A program made the translations under genes and the position numbers. A stretch of 17,321 nt of DNA from Firmicutes bacterium CAG:555 (GTDB lineage: Bacteria; Bacillota; Clostridia; Oscillospirales; Oscillospiraceae), in the NCBI GenBank assembly GCA_000431075.1, contig HF986905.1, forward strand, positions 1 through 17,321, written 5' to 3'. Position 1 is the first letter of the stretch. Each line of letters starts with the position of its first letter. Under the pieces are notes generated by a model that saw nothing but the letters and a program-made list of their open reading frames with translations, was not told the DNA's origin and ran no database searches. Below, piece after piece: positions 1 to 5,716 of the stretch.

Positions 1-33
1 GCCTGTTAAGGCTTTTTGACGAGCATAGCGAGG

Positions 34-109
34 TTTTTTGTGAAGCTGCGCTTCACAAAAAATGTGGCGTAAATTAAGCAGCGGCTCAGGCCGCTGCTTG
101 ATTTATGCC
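34..109 (+). repeat. Double-hairpin palindromic element (repeat-like) upstream of etfA remnant
   Basis: Two adjacent strong hairpins are visible. The first has 13-bp arms at 34-46 and 50-62 (TTTTTTGTGAAGC and its complement) with a 3-nt loop. The second has 20-bp arms at 66-85 and 90-109 around the core AAGCAGCGG / CCGCTGCTT with loop TCAG. Its only two imperfect positions (69/106 and 75/100) are G-U pairs when read as + strand RNA. No protein is encoded here, and the reading frame of the downstream etfA fragment has stops at 7-9 and 70-72. The architecture resembles short palindromic intergenic repeats or MITE-like elements. Whether it is multicopy cannot be told from one window. It replaces the expected upstream part of etfA, so it could mark an insertion, a deletion scar or a contig edge ending in a repeat. 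Confidence 0.55.
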
Positions 110-153
110 TTGTTTGGGTTTGTAAGCCCGCCGGAAATGACAATCCGGCAGAT

Positions 154-387
154 CTCCGATGTGCCCTCGGCCAGTCCGGCACCACCGTCAAGCCCGACAT
201 GATCATCAATGTTGCAATTTCCGGCTCTGTCCAGTACCAGGTCGGTATGCAGAACTCCAAGTGCGTAGTCAGCATCAACCACAACGCAGCCTCTCCGATA
301 TTTGATATCTCCCACTACGGCGCAGTGACCGACTTCAAGGCCGTTCTCCCCGCTGTTATCGCGGAGATCAAAAACCGCAGGGCGTAA
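154..387 (+). pseudogene. etfA: 3' remnant of electron-transfer flavoprotein alpha subunit
   Basis: About 78 codons match the C-terminal FAD-binding domain of EtfA (FixB). They include a GQSGTTVKP segment (FAD-binding loop, usually GQTGK.V.P), an ISGSVQYQVGM segment corresponding to the family signature ISGAIQHLAGM, then a SINHNAASPIF stretch and the final HYGAVTDF..VLPAVI helix. Intact EtfA is about 320-340 residues, so only the last quarter remains. Homology is lost before about position 154 and the frame meets stops at 70-72 and 7-9, so no full-length protein can be made from this copy. An ATG at 199 is in frame but would give only 62 residues. EtfA normally pairs with EtfB to pass electrons between an acyl-CoA dehydrogenase and its partner. 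The following gene, a CaiB-like CoA-transferase, fits such a pathway. Either the gene is truly broken or the left edge of the assembly is chimeric. Confidence 0.75.
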
Positions 388-430
388 GTTGACAAGAGCC
401 GTTCAGCTCCCGTCAGCTTGAGCAAATCAC

Positions 431-467
431 ATGCTGCGGTCACCATACCCCCCGGTGGTCGCAGCAT
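431..467 (+). other. Intercistronic stem-loop between etfA remnant and CoA-transferase
   Basis: There are 14-nt arms at 431-444 and 454-467 (ATGCTGCGGTCACC paired with GGTGGTCGCAGCAT) around a 9-nt loop containing a run of C. Two of the 14 pairs are G-U in + strand RNA. The arm is not followed directly by a T-tract (the nearest T-run begins about 12 nt later), so it is a weak terminator candidate. An mRNA-stabilising or processing hairpin, or an attenuating terminator, are alternatives. The rest of 388-517 shows only A+T-rich sequence leading to the ribosome binding site of the next gene. Confidence 0.5.
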
Positions 468-517
468 ATAACGAAGAATTTTTGTTAAAAAATATTTCTA
501 CAAAGGAGATTACTAAA

Positions 518-1774
518 ATGAGCGAACGCAAACAGATCATCCCCAAGTACGGTCCCTTCGCAGGAATGCGTGTTATTGATTCGGGTTCTCTAATTGCAAT
601 GCCTTATGCAGCAACTTTGCTCGCCGACTTCGGCGCAGAGGTCATCCACATCGAGCGTCCCGGCGTAGGCGACACTCTCCGTGTTCTCGCTCCCTTTGCT
701 ACCGAGGACGGCAAGACCGTCAGCACCTCTTGGGCACAGGACGGCCGCAACAAGCTGTCTCTTTCCCTTGAACTTAATCTCAAGCACCCCGAGGTCAAGG
801 AGCTTTTCTTCGGCCTTATCAAGAAAGCCGATGTGTTCATGGAGAACATGGTCTGGCTCGAAAAGTTAGGCATCCGTGACGAGGAGCTGCTCGAGGTCAA
901 CCCCAAGCTCATCATTGCCCACATCAGCGGCTACGGCAATCCCAGATTCGGCGGCCTGCCCGAATACTGCGACCGTGCCTCCTACGACATGATCGGTCAG
1001 GCATTCTCCGGCTGGATGGGTCTCAACGGCGAAAAGGACGGCGATCCCGTCGTCGGCAAGCCCTGGCTCAACGACTTTACCTCCGCATACGCCACCGTAT
1101 TCGCAGTTTTGGCTGCATACATCAATGTTCTCAAGGGCGGCGACGGCCAGATCGTCGATATCGCACAGTTTGAGGTCCAGGCAAGCTACTGCTGCGACCT
1201 GTATACCTCCTACACCATGGCAGGTCGTGTGAACACCCGTTCCGGCAACAAGTCCGCAGCCTTCCAGCCCTACGGCCTGTTCAAGTCCAAGGATGGCTAT
1301 GATGTCGCCCTCGGCGCATTCGGCCCCGGCGTTTACAAGAGAGCCATTCAGGCAATGGGTCTCGATCTCGAGTACTTCAACTACAAGGATTGCTCCTCCG
1401 GCATCGAAGCTGTTGCCTCCGAAAAGGGCAAAGAGCTCGACGCTAAGACCGTCGAGTGGTGCGCAGCCCGTACCGCACAGGAGATCGAGGACGCAATGGC
1501 AAAATTCAAAATTCCCTGCAGCCGTGTGATGGGCGCAAAGGATTGTCTTGAAAACGAGCATTACCGGAAGCGCAACGACTTCATCAAGTACGAGGATCAG
1601 ACTCTCGGCAAGGAAGTCACCGCATTCGGTATCGTTCCCAAAATGTCCGGCACCCCGGGTCAGGTATGGCGCGGCGCTCCCTCTCTCGGTCAGGACACCA
1701 ACAAAATCCTCAAGGCTCTGCTCGGCTATGACGATGCAAAGATCGCAGACCTGAAGGCAAAGAATCTTATCTGA
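518..1774 (+). CDS. CaiB/BaiF-type (class III) CoA-transferase, CaiB-like
   Basis: This 418-residue family III CoA-transferase moves CoA between acyl-CoA and a free carboxylic acid through an aspartyl-CoA thioester. Visible features are an N-terminal PFAGMRVIDSGSLIAMPYA segment (about 13-31), DFGAEVIHIE (37-46), a PKLIIAHISGYG segment (129-140), QAFSGW (161-166), and the likely catalytic Asp186 in KPWLNDFTSAY, aligned from memory with Asp169 of E. coli CaiB. Near the C-terminus a TPGQVWRGAPSLGQDT motif (379-394) closely resembles NPGQIWRGMPSHGMDT in CaiB. The start at 518 is chosen over an in-frame ATG at 431 because AAAGGAG (502-508) lies 9 nt upstream and homology starts there. The etfA remnant next to it fits carnitine, gamma-butyrobetaine or another CoA-linked organic-acid pathway. 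Other members of the family act on bile acids, phenyllactate or hydroxyisocaproate, so the family call is firm and the substrate is not. Confidence 0.92.
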   Translation: MSERKQIIPKYGPFAGMRVIDSGSLIAMPYAATLLADFGAEVIHIERPGVGDTLRVLAPFATEDGKTVSTSWAQDGRNKLSLSLELNLKHPEVKELFFGLIKKADVFMENMVWLEKLGIRDEELLEVNPKLIIAHISGYGNPRFGGLPEYCDRASYDMIGQAFSGWMGLNGEKDGDPVVGKPWLNDFTSAYATVFAVLAAYINVLKGGDGQIVDIAQFEVQASYCCDLYTSYTMAGRVNTRSGNKSAAFQPYGLFKSKDGYDVALGAFGPGVYKRAIQAMGLDLEYFNYKDCSSGIEAVASEKGKELDAKTVEWCAARTAQEIEDAMAKFKIPCSRVMGAKDCLENEHYRKRNDFIKYEDQTLGKEVTAFGIVPKMSGTPGQVWRGAPSLGQDTNKILKALLGYDDAKIADLKAKNLI

Positions 1775-1805
1775 TTTAAGTCTCCTTATTAATTATTTTT
1801 CCCTC

Positions 1806-1840
1806 GCTCCGCAGGACTTTTACCCTGCGGAGCCCCCCCC
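1806..1840 (+). other. Perfect 10-bp stem-loop plus C8 tract before coaD
   Basis: GCTCCGCAGG at 1806-1815 pairs perfectly with CCTGCGGAGC at 1824-1833 across an 8-nt loop, and the second arm runs into eight consecutive C (1833-1840). No T-tract follows in either direction, so it is not a canonical intrinsic terminator. It sits between the CoA-transferase stop codon and the coaD ribosome binding site, and may serve as an RNA processing or stability element. Confidence 0.5.
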
Positions 1841-1857
1841 AATGAAGGAAGGGCTGA

Positions 1858-2337
1858 ATGATGAACGCAGTATACGCAGGCAGCTTTGACTGTTACACCA
1901 ACGGTCACCATGATATCGTAAAAAAAGCAGCCGTCCTGTTCGACAGACTGTATATCGTCATTGCAGTCAACTCCGAAAAGCGCAGGCGTTATCCGGCCGA
2001 GCTCATGCAGACTGCCATAGCCCGCACGCTCGAAAACGACGGTCTTACTAATTGCACCGTGTGCATCCACGACGGCGTTGTCGCCGATTTCTGCATCGAA
2101 AACGACATAGGCTACACCATACGGGGACTGCGCAACCGCATGGACTACGACTATGAGGAAAACATAGCCACCGTCAACAAGCTCATTGCACCGAACCTCG
2201 AAACGGTGTATTTCCGAGCCGATAACAATGGAATTTCCTCGTCGCTCATAGCGGAGCTGAGCAAATACCGTAAGGACTTTTCCGGTCTCGTGCCGCCTGC
2301 GGTAAACGAGCTTTTGCTTCGGTGTGAGAGCGAATAA
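1858..2337 (+). CDS. coaD: Phosphopantetheine adenylyltransferase (PPAT)
   Basis: This 159-residue protein has the normal length for CoaD, the cytoplasmic enzyme that joins 4'-phosphopantetheine and ATP to give dephospho-CoA, the penultimate step of CoA synthesis. It shows the nucleotidyltransferase GSFD loop (8-11), the TNGH motif (14-17, T/HxGH), a Lys at 41 matching the substrate-binding Lys42 region, IRGLRN (88-93), DYDYE (96-100), and the nucleotide-binding ISSS motif (126-129). It is rather divergent: Cys-Tyr replaces the usual Pro-hydrophobic pair after GSFD, and the common EER stretch after the Lys is not recognisable. AAGGAAGGG (1845-1853) precedes the first of two tandem ATGs. It lies 83 nt after the CoA-transferase and is probably cotranscribed, which ties CoA supply to CoA-dependent catabolism. 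It may be a second, pathway-linked copy or simply the genome's only coaD. Confidence 0.88.
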   Translation: MMNAVYAGSFDCYTNGHHDIVKKAAVLFDRLYIVIAVNSEKRRRYPAELMQTAIARTLENDGLTNCTVCIHDGVVADFCIENDIGYTIRGLRNRMDYDYEENIATVNKLIAPNLETVYFRADNNGISSSLIAELSKYRKDFSGLVPPAVNELLLRCESE

Positions 2338-2480
2338 TATACTTAAGCAAGCCAACTACGCCACACATGAGTCTTTCATATATGTGTTACACCCACACCC
2401 CCATCCTCAATTCATGAATCCCTCTCAACTCTATCCCCCTACACCGGCTTGGTCTGCGTTTTCATGTGGCGCAGACAGCC

Positions 2481-2518
2481 AAACACCCCGACGAATTTTC
2501 GTCGGGGTGTTTGTTTTG
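2481..2518 (+). terminator. Intrinsic terminator after coaD
   Basis: A 15-bp perfect stem (2481-2495 with 2498-2512, AAACACCCCGACGAA and its complement) has a 2-nt loop and is followed by GTTTTG. It ends the etfA-caiB-coaD transcript and separates it from the converging amidohydrolase gene, whose stop codon is a few bases away. The - strand side lacks a clear T-tract beyond the stem itself. The 143-nt stretch between coaD and this hairpin is pyrimidine-rich and shows no convincing gene. Confidence 0.9.
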
Positions 2519-2520
2519 TA

Positions 2521-3801
2521 TTACAGTAATTTGTCAAGTTCGGTCTCAACATAGTCGAACTTTTTGACCTTCGGCTGCTTTATGGTCTTGCCCTTCATGA
2601 CCACCATGTACGGCGTGCGCAGCGCGGTCAGATCGTCGAGCGGGGAGGCATCGGTGATGAGGAAATCGGCCGATTTCCCGACCTCGACAGAGCCGGTCTC
2701 GTTCTCGATACCGGCAATTTTTGCATTGACCTGCGTTGCCGTGTGCAGGGCAAAGGCGTTAGAAACGCCGACAAACTTCTTGAAATACACCAGCTCACGC
2801 CACATGTCGTAATGCGTGACGAAGGGGCAGGCGGTGTCCGTGCCCAGACCAACGGTGATGCCGTTTGCAAGAGCTTTCTTTGCGCAGGCGATCATGCCCT
2901 CCATGACGATGTTGCTGTTGAATTTGCCCATCTCGCTCATGTGCGTGACCTCGGTGGGGAAGTAGGCGCCCGGAATTGCGGGAGATATCGTGCAGACCTG
3001 CACGGCGCCCGTTTCCTTAAACAGCCTTATCATGTCCTCGTCGGGGTCTGCACCGTGCTCAACGGTATCTACACCGTTTTCAAGCGCAGCACGCAGTCCG
3101 GCGGGGCTTTCAATATGCGCCGCCACCTTGTAGCCGAGCCTGTGCGCCTCGTTGCAGCAGGCATGAACAAGCTCCGGCGGCATCTTGAGTACCCCCGGCT
3201 CACCCTTTACCTTTGCGTCAAGGACGCCGCCGGTTATCATTATCTTTATAAGGTCGGGCTTGTTTTCGGCGATCTTGCGGACATATCTGACGCAGTCGTC
3301 CTCGGTTTTCGCCTCGTAAGCCAGCAGCCCTGCCATATGCCCCTCGGGCACGGAGACCGCCATGTCCGAAACGAGCATCCTCGGCCCGATGCGCTTGCCC
3401 TTGTTTATATCGTTGCGGATGCTTGAATCAATATTGCCCAGGCCGCCGACCGTGCGGATGGTCGTGACGCCCGACTTCAGCTGCGTGCGGGCAAATTTAT
3501 AGCAAAGTGAATAAACCACCGACCTCGTCACTATATTTGACATTAGGAAGTTAACGGTCTTAGCGTTCTGCTTTTTTGTGTAGCTCGGCATACCCGAACC
3601 GGGCAGATGCACATGCAGGTTTATAAGCCCCGGCATGAGGTAGCGGCCTTCAAGGTCGATCATCTCAACATCGCCGAAGCTGTCTGCCGACGGCTCGATC
3701 GCCTTGATGATGCCGTCCTCGACAAGCACGGCCGTGTTTTTCGTGGGCTGCATATTTTCGCTGCCGTCAAGGACAGCGGCGTTTATGAATGCGTATTTCA
3801 T
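2521..3801 (-). CDS. Metal-dependent amidohydrolase family protein
   Basis: This 426-residue amidohydrolase-superfamily enzyme has a composite beta-sandwich plus TIM barrel. Metal ligands can be read in order: HVH (His63, His65) in LINLHVHLPG, a probable carboxylated Lys186 in LIKIMITGG, His229 in KVAAHIES, His249 in VEHGAD, and Asp322 in GLGTDTACP. The C-terminal segment with ETGSVEVGKSADFLI (368-382) rebuilds the beta-sandwich as in imidazolonepropionase and Xaa-Pro dipeptidase-like members. It has no signal peptide, so it is probably cytoplasmic. It likely cleaves an amide or peptide-like bond in a small molecule; the substrate is unknown. The start is supported by a G-rich ribosome binding site (AAGGGGGGT on the - strand) just upstream and by a good promoter. 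It is divergent from a sodium-coupled amino-acid-type transporter, which suggests, but does not prove, related substrates. Confidence 0.9.
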   Translation of the reverse strand: MKYAFINAAVLDGSENMQPTKNTAVLVEDGIIKAIEPSADSFGDVEMIDLEGRYLMPGLINLHVHLPGSGMPSYTKKQNAKTVNFLMSNIVTRSVVYSLCYKFARTQLKSGVTTIRTVGGLGNIDSSIRNDINKGKRIGPRMLVSDMAVSVPEGHMAGLLAYEAKTEDDCVRYVRKIAENKPDLIKIMITGGVLDAKVKGEPGVLKMPPELVHACCNEAHRLGYKVAAHIESPAGLRAALENGVDTVEHGADPDEDMIRLFKETGAVQVCTISPAIPGAYFPTEVTHMSEMGKFNSNIVMEGMIACAKKALANGITVGLGTDTACPFVTHYDMWRELVYFKKFVGVSNAFALHTATQVNAKIAGIENETGSVEVGKSADFLITDASPLDDLTALRTPYMVVMKGKTIKQPKVKKFDYVETELDKLL

Positions 3802-3824
3802 ATCATACCCCCCTTAATGCCAAC

Positions 3825-3853
3825 ATTATAATATTGAAAGGTGTATATCGCAA
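3825..3853 (-). promoter_or_regulatory. Sigma-A-type promoter for amidohydrolase gene
   Basis: On the - strand, TTGCGA (3848-3853) and a perfect TATAAT (3825-3830) are separated by exactly 17 bp. Transcription would start about 15 nt before the ribosome binding site of the amidohydrolase gene. This is a prediction from consensus only. Confidence 0.65.
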
Positions 3854-4070
3854 GCAGTAACGCACTATGACAAGAAAATAACAAACCGTTAAGACAATTA
3901 ACGCAAATATAGCCAAGCTGTTAATGAAAATCGACCTGTATGGGCATGAAACAGCGGATTTTTACGGTCTTTATGAACAGATTATTTCCAAAATATATAG
4001 GAATCATATAAGTTTCTGTAAAGACAATAACTTTCGGTGTTAAGATGAAGTTAATTTCACGCATAAGGTA

Positions 4071-4098
4071 TTGTAATCATTTTTTTAACAATTACAAT
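4071..4098 (+). promoter_or_regulatory. Candidate promoter for NSS transporter gene, embedded in an inverted repeat
   Basis: TTGTAA (4071-4076) and TACAAT (4093-4098) are separated by 16 bp and lie within the two arms of an ATTGTAAT/ATTACAAT inverted repeat. The predicted start falls near 4105, on the AGGCA-CA-TGCCT palindrome (4109-4120), which could act as an operator or 5' leader hairpin. The spacing is slightly short and the match moderate. Confidence 0.45.
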
Positions 4099-4157
4099 GA
4101 AAACACTAAGGCACATGCCTCAGCATAAAACGCAAATCATAAAAGGAGAGAAAGTAT

Positions 4158-5600
4158 ATGGAAAAAACAAATCGTGACGGATTTGGCTCCAGCTTTGCTT
4201 TTATCATGGCCGCTGTCGGTTCTGCGGTCGGTCTGGGCAACATTTGGGGCTTCCCGTACAAAATGGGTCAGAACGGCGGCTTCGCATTCCTCGTCGTTTA
4301 CCTCGTCCTCGCAGCTTTCGTCGGTCTTGCAGTTATGGTCGGCGAGCATGTCATCGGTCGTAAGACCGGCCTGAGCCCCATCGCAGCTTACCGCAAGCTG
4401 AGCAAGAAGTTCACCTTCCTGGGCTACATGGCTATCGCAGCACCGTTCCTCATCCTGCTGTTCTACATGGTCCTCGGCGGCATGGTCATGCGTTATGCAT
4501 GCGGCTACCTGCTGGCATTGTTCGGCGTTGACACCTGGGGTGTTGCCGACATTTCCACCTTCTTCGGAGCCTTCGCCACCGACGGTGCGTCAATGGTTAT
4601 CTGGACGCTCATCTTCATCGCTATCAACACCCTTATCGTCTGCGGCGGCGTCGGCGGCGGCATTGAGAAGTTCTGCAATGTCGGCATGCCCTGCCTGTTC
4701 GTTATCCTCATCATCGTTATCGTTTATGTTGCCGTTCAGCCCGGTGCTGTCGGCGGCTACCAGTTCATGTTCGGCGTCAACTTCGAGCCTCTGGAGAAAG
4801 ACTTCCTTAAGGTTCTGAAGACTGCGGCTGGTCAGATGTTCTTCTCACTGTCGCTTGGTATGGGCGCTATGATCACCTACGGCTCTTACATGAAGAAGAG
4901 CGAGAAGATCCAGAGAAACGCTGTTATCATCGTTGTCATGGATACCCTCGCAGCAATCATGGCCGGTATGATCGTTATGCCCGCTTGCTACGCATTCCTC
5001 GGCGGCGAGACCGGCAGCGGCCCCAGCCTGCTGTTCAAGTCCATGCAGGTCGTATTCTACAACATGGGCGGCTTCATCGGCAACCTGATGGGCTTCCTGT
5101 TCTACTTCCTCGTTTTCATCGCAGCAATTTCTTCCTCCATGTCCCTGCTCGAGGCTATCTCCTCTGCAAAGATCGACGCAAATGTCGAGAAGGGCAAGGC
5201 TCCCAACCGCAAGAAGGCTGCTATCATGTTCTCCGTCCTTGTCCTCATCTTCGCTCTGCCCGTTGCACTTGACGGTATCGGCGCAGGTCAGGCAGGCGGC
5301 GCAGTACTTCCCACTCCCGCAGAGCTGTTCGGTATGACCGGCGACTCGATTAGGATGTGGAACGACTGCTGGCTTGACTTCTATGATGTTTTATCTGAAG
5401 GTCTGCTTATGCCTATCGGCGCAATGATTATGACATTTGCGATAGGCTGGATCTGGAAGATGGACTTCGTTGTCGAAGAATGTGAAGCATCCGGACATAA
5501 GTTCTGGGGCAAGGCCTTCTTCAACATCTGCTACAAGTTCATCACCCCGATCGGCATGCTGTTCGTTCTCTACGGCCAGATCACCGACTACTTCGGTTAA
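4158..5600 (+). CDS. Sodium:neurotransmitter symporter (NSS) family transporter
   Basis: This 480-residue integral membrane protein belongs to the NSS (LeuT/MhsT/Tyt1) family, which imports amino acids or related amines driven by sodium. The hallmark TM1 segment is clear: FIMAAVGSAVGLGNIWGFPY (15-34), with the unwound GSAVGLGN region that binds substrate and sodium, then NGGFAF (39-44). Further hydrophobic helices follow (about 11 in all), including the glycine-rich GGVGGG loop, the FFSLSLGMGAMITYGSY segment typical of TM6, and the AAISSSMSLLEAI segment of TM8 with its sodium-site serines. The length fits bacterial members, which often have 11 rather than 12 helices. AAGGAG (4143-4148) precedes the ATG. 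Codon use is strongly biased, suggesting good expression. It is divergent from the amidohydrolase gene and closed by its own terminator. The substrate is not predictable from sequence alone. Confidence 0.95.
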   Translation: MEKTNRDGFGSSFAFIMAAVGSAVGLGNIWGFPYKMGQNGGFAFLVVYLVLAAFVGLAVMVGEHVIGRKTGLSPIAAYRKLSKKFTFLGYMAIAAPFLILLFYMVLGGMVMRYACGYLLALFGVDTWGVADISTFFGAFATDGASMVIWTLIFIAINTLIVCGGVGGGIEKFCNVGMPCLFVILIIVIVYVAVQPGAVGGYQFMFGVNFEPLEKDFLKVLKTAAGQMFFSLSLGMGAMITYGSYMKKSEKIQRNAVIIVVMDTLAAIMAGMIVMPACYAFLGGETGSGPSLLFKSMQVVFYNMGGFIGNLMGFLFYFLVFIAAISSSMSLLEAISSAKIDANVEKGKAPNRKKAAIMFSVLVLIFALPVALDGIGAGQAGGAVLPTPAELFGMTGDSIRMWNDCWLDFYDVLSEGLLMPIGAMIMTFAIGWIWKMDFVVEECEASGHKFWGKAFFNICYKFITPIGMLFVLYGQITDYFG

Positions 5601-5609
5601 TTGAACACT

Positions 5610-5641
5610 AAAAAACCAGCGGTTCACCCCGCTGGTTTTTT
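5610..5641 (+). terminator. Intrinsic terminator after NSS transporter
   Basis: There are 13-bp perfect arms (5610-5622 AAAAAACCAGCGG with 5629-5641 CCGCTGGTTTTTT) and a 6-nt loop. The A-tract and T-tract flanks would let it work in both directions, but it sits directly behind the transporter stop codon. Confidence 0.92.
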
Positions 5642-5647
5642 GCATAT

Positions 5648-5683
5648 GGAAATGAAAATGCCGCTGAGAGATCAGCGGCATTT
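5648..5683 (-). terminator. Intrinsic terminator after alpha/beta hydrolase gene
   Basis: There are 12-bp perfect arms (5656-5667 and 5672-5683, GCCGCTGA core) with loop GAGA. Read on the - strand, the stem is followed by TTTTCATTT. It lies just beyond the hydrolase stop codon and, with the neighbouring + strand terminator, insulates two converging genes. Confidence 0.85.
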
Positions 5684-5716
5684 GTCTTGCTTTTTAAGGC
5701 AATGCCGATAACAAAT

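Larger units (their letters stand above)
3802..4157. promoter_or_regulatory. 356-bp A+T-rich divergent control region
   Basis: This spacer separates the divergent amidohydrolase and transporter genes and is far more A+T-rich than either. No coding potential was found. Besides the two promoters listed separately, it contains an inverted repeat ATTGTAAT (4070-4077) / ATTACAAT (4091-4098), a short palindrome AGGCA-CA-TGCCT (4109-4120, extended with a mismatch to 4106-4123), and a longer possible stem GTCTTTA (3967-3973) / TAAAGAC (4019-4025) with CAGA/TCTG pairing inside it. The palindromes near the transporter promoter are reasonable repressor-operator candidates. No recognised riboswitch class could be identified. 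Confidence 0.6.

Noticed and set aside
130..149. Small GCCGGA/TCCGGC inverted repeat at the junction of the hairpin element and etfA homology
   Set aside because: Only 6-bp arms with an 8-nt loop. It is likely chance in G+C-rich DNA, though it is near the breakpoint.
389..420. TTGACA at 389-394 as a promoter for the CoA-transferase
   Set aside because: No acceptable -10 hexamer is found 16-18 bp downstream.
866..1561. 231-codon - strand frame opposite the CoA-transferase
   Set aside because: The + strand frame has convincing family III motifs; this is a codon-bias shadow.
2324..2554. 76-codon frame after coaD rich in Pro, His and Ser
   Set aside because: It runs through the coaD terminator hairpin, has no ribosome binding site, and its composition reflects a pyrimidine-rich spacer.
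2743..3426. 227-codon + strand frame opposite the amidohydrolase
   Set aside because: It overlaps the metal-ligand motifs of the - strand enzyme and shows no recognisable protein features.
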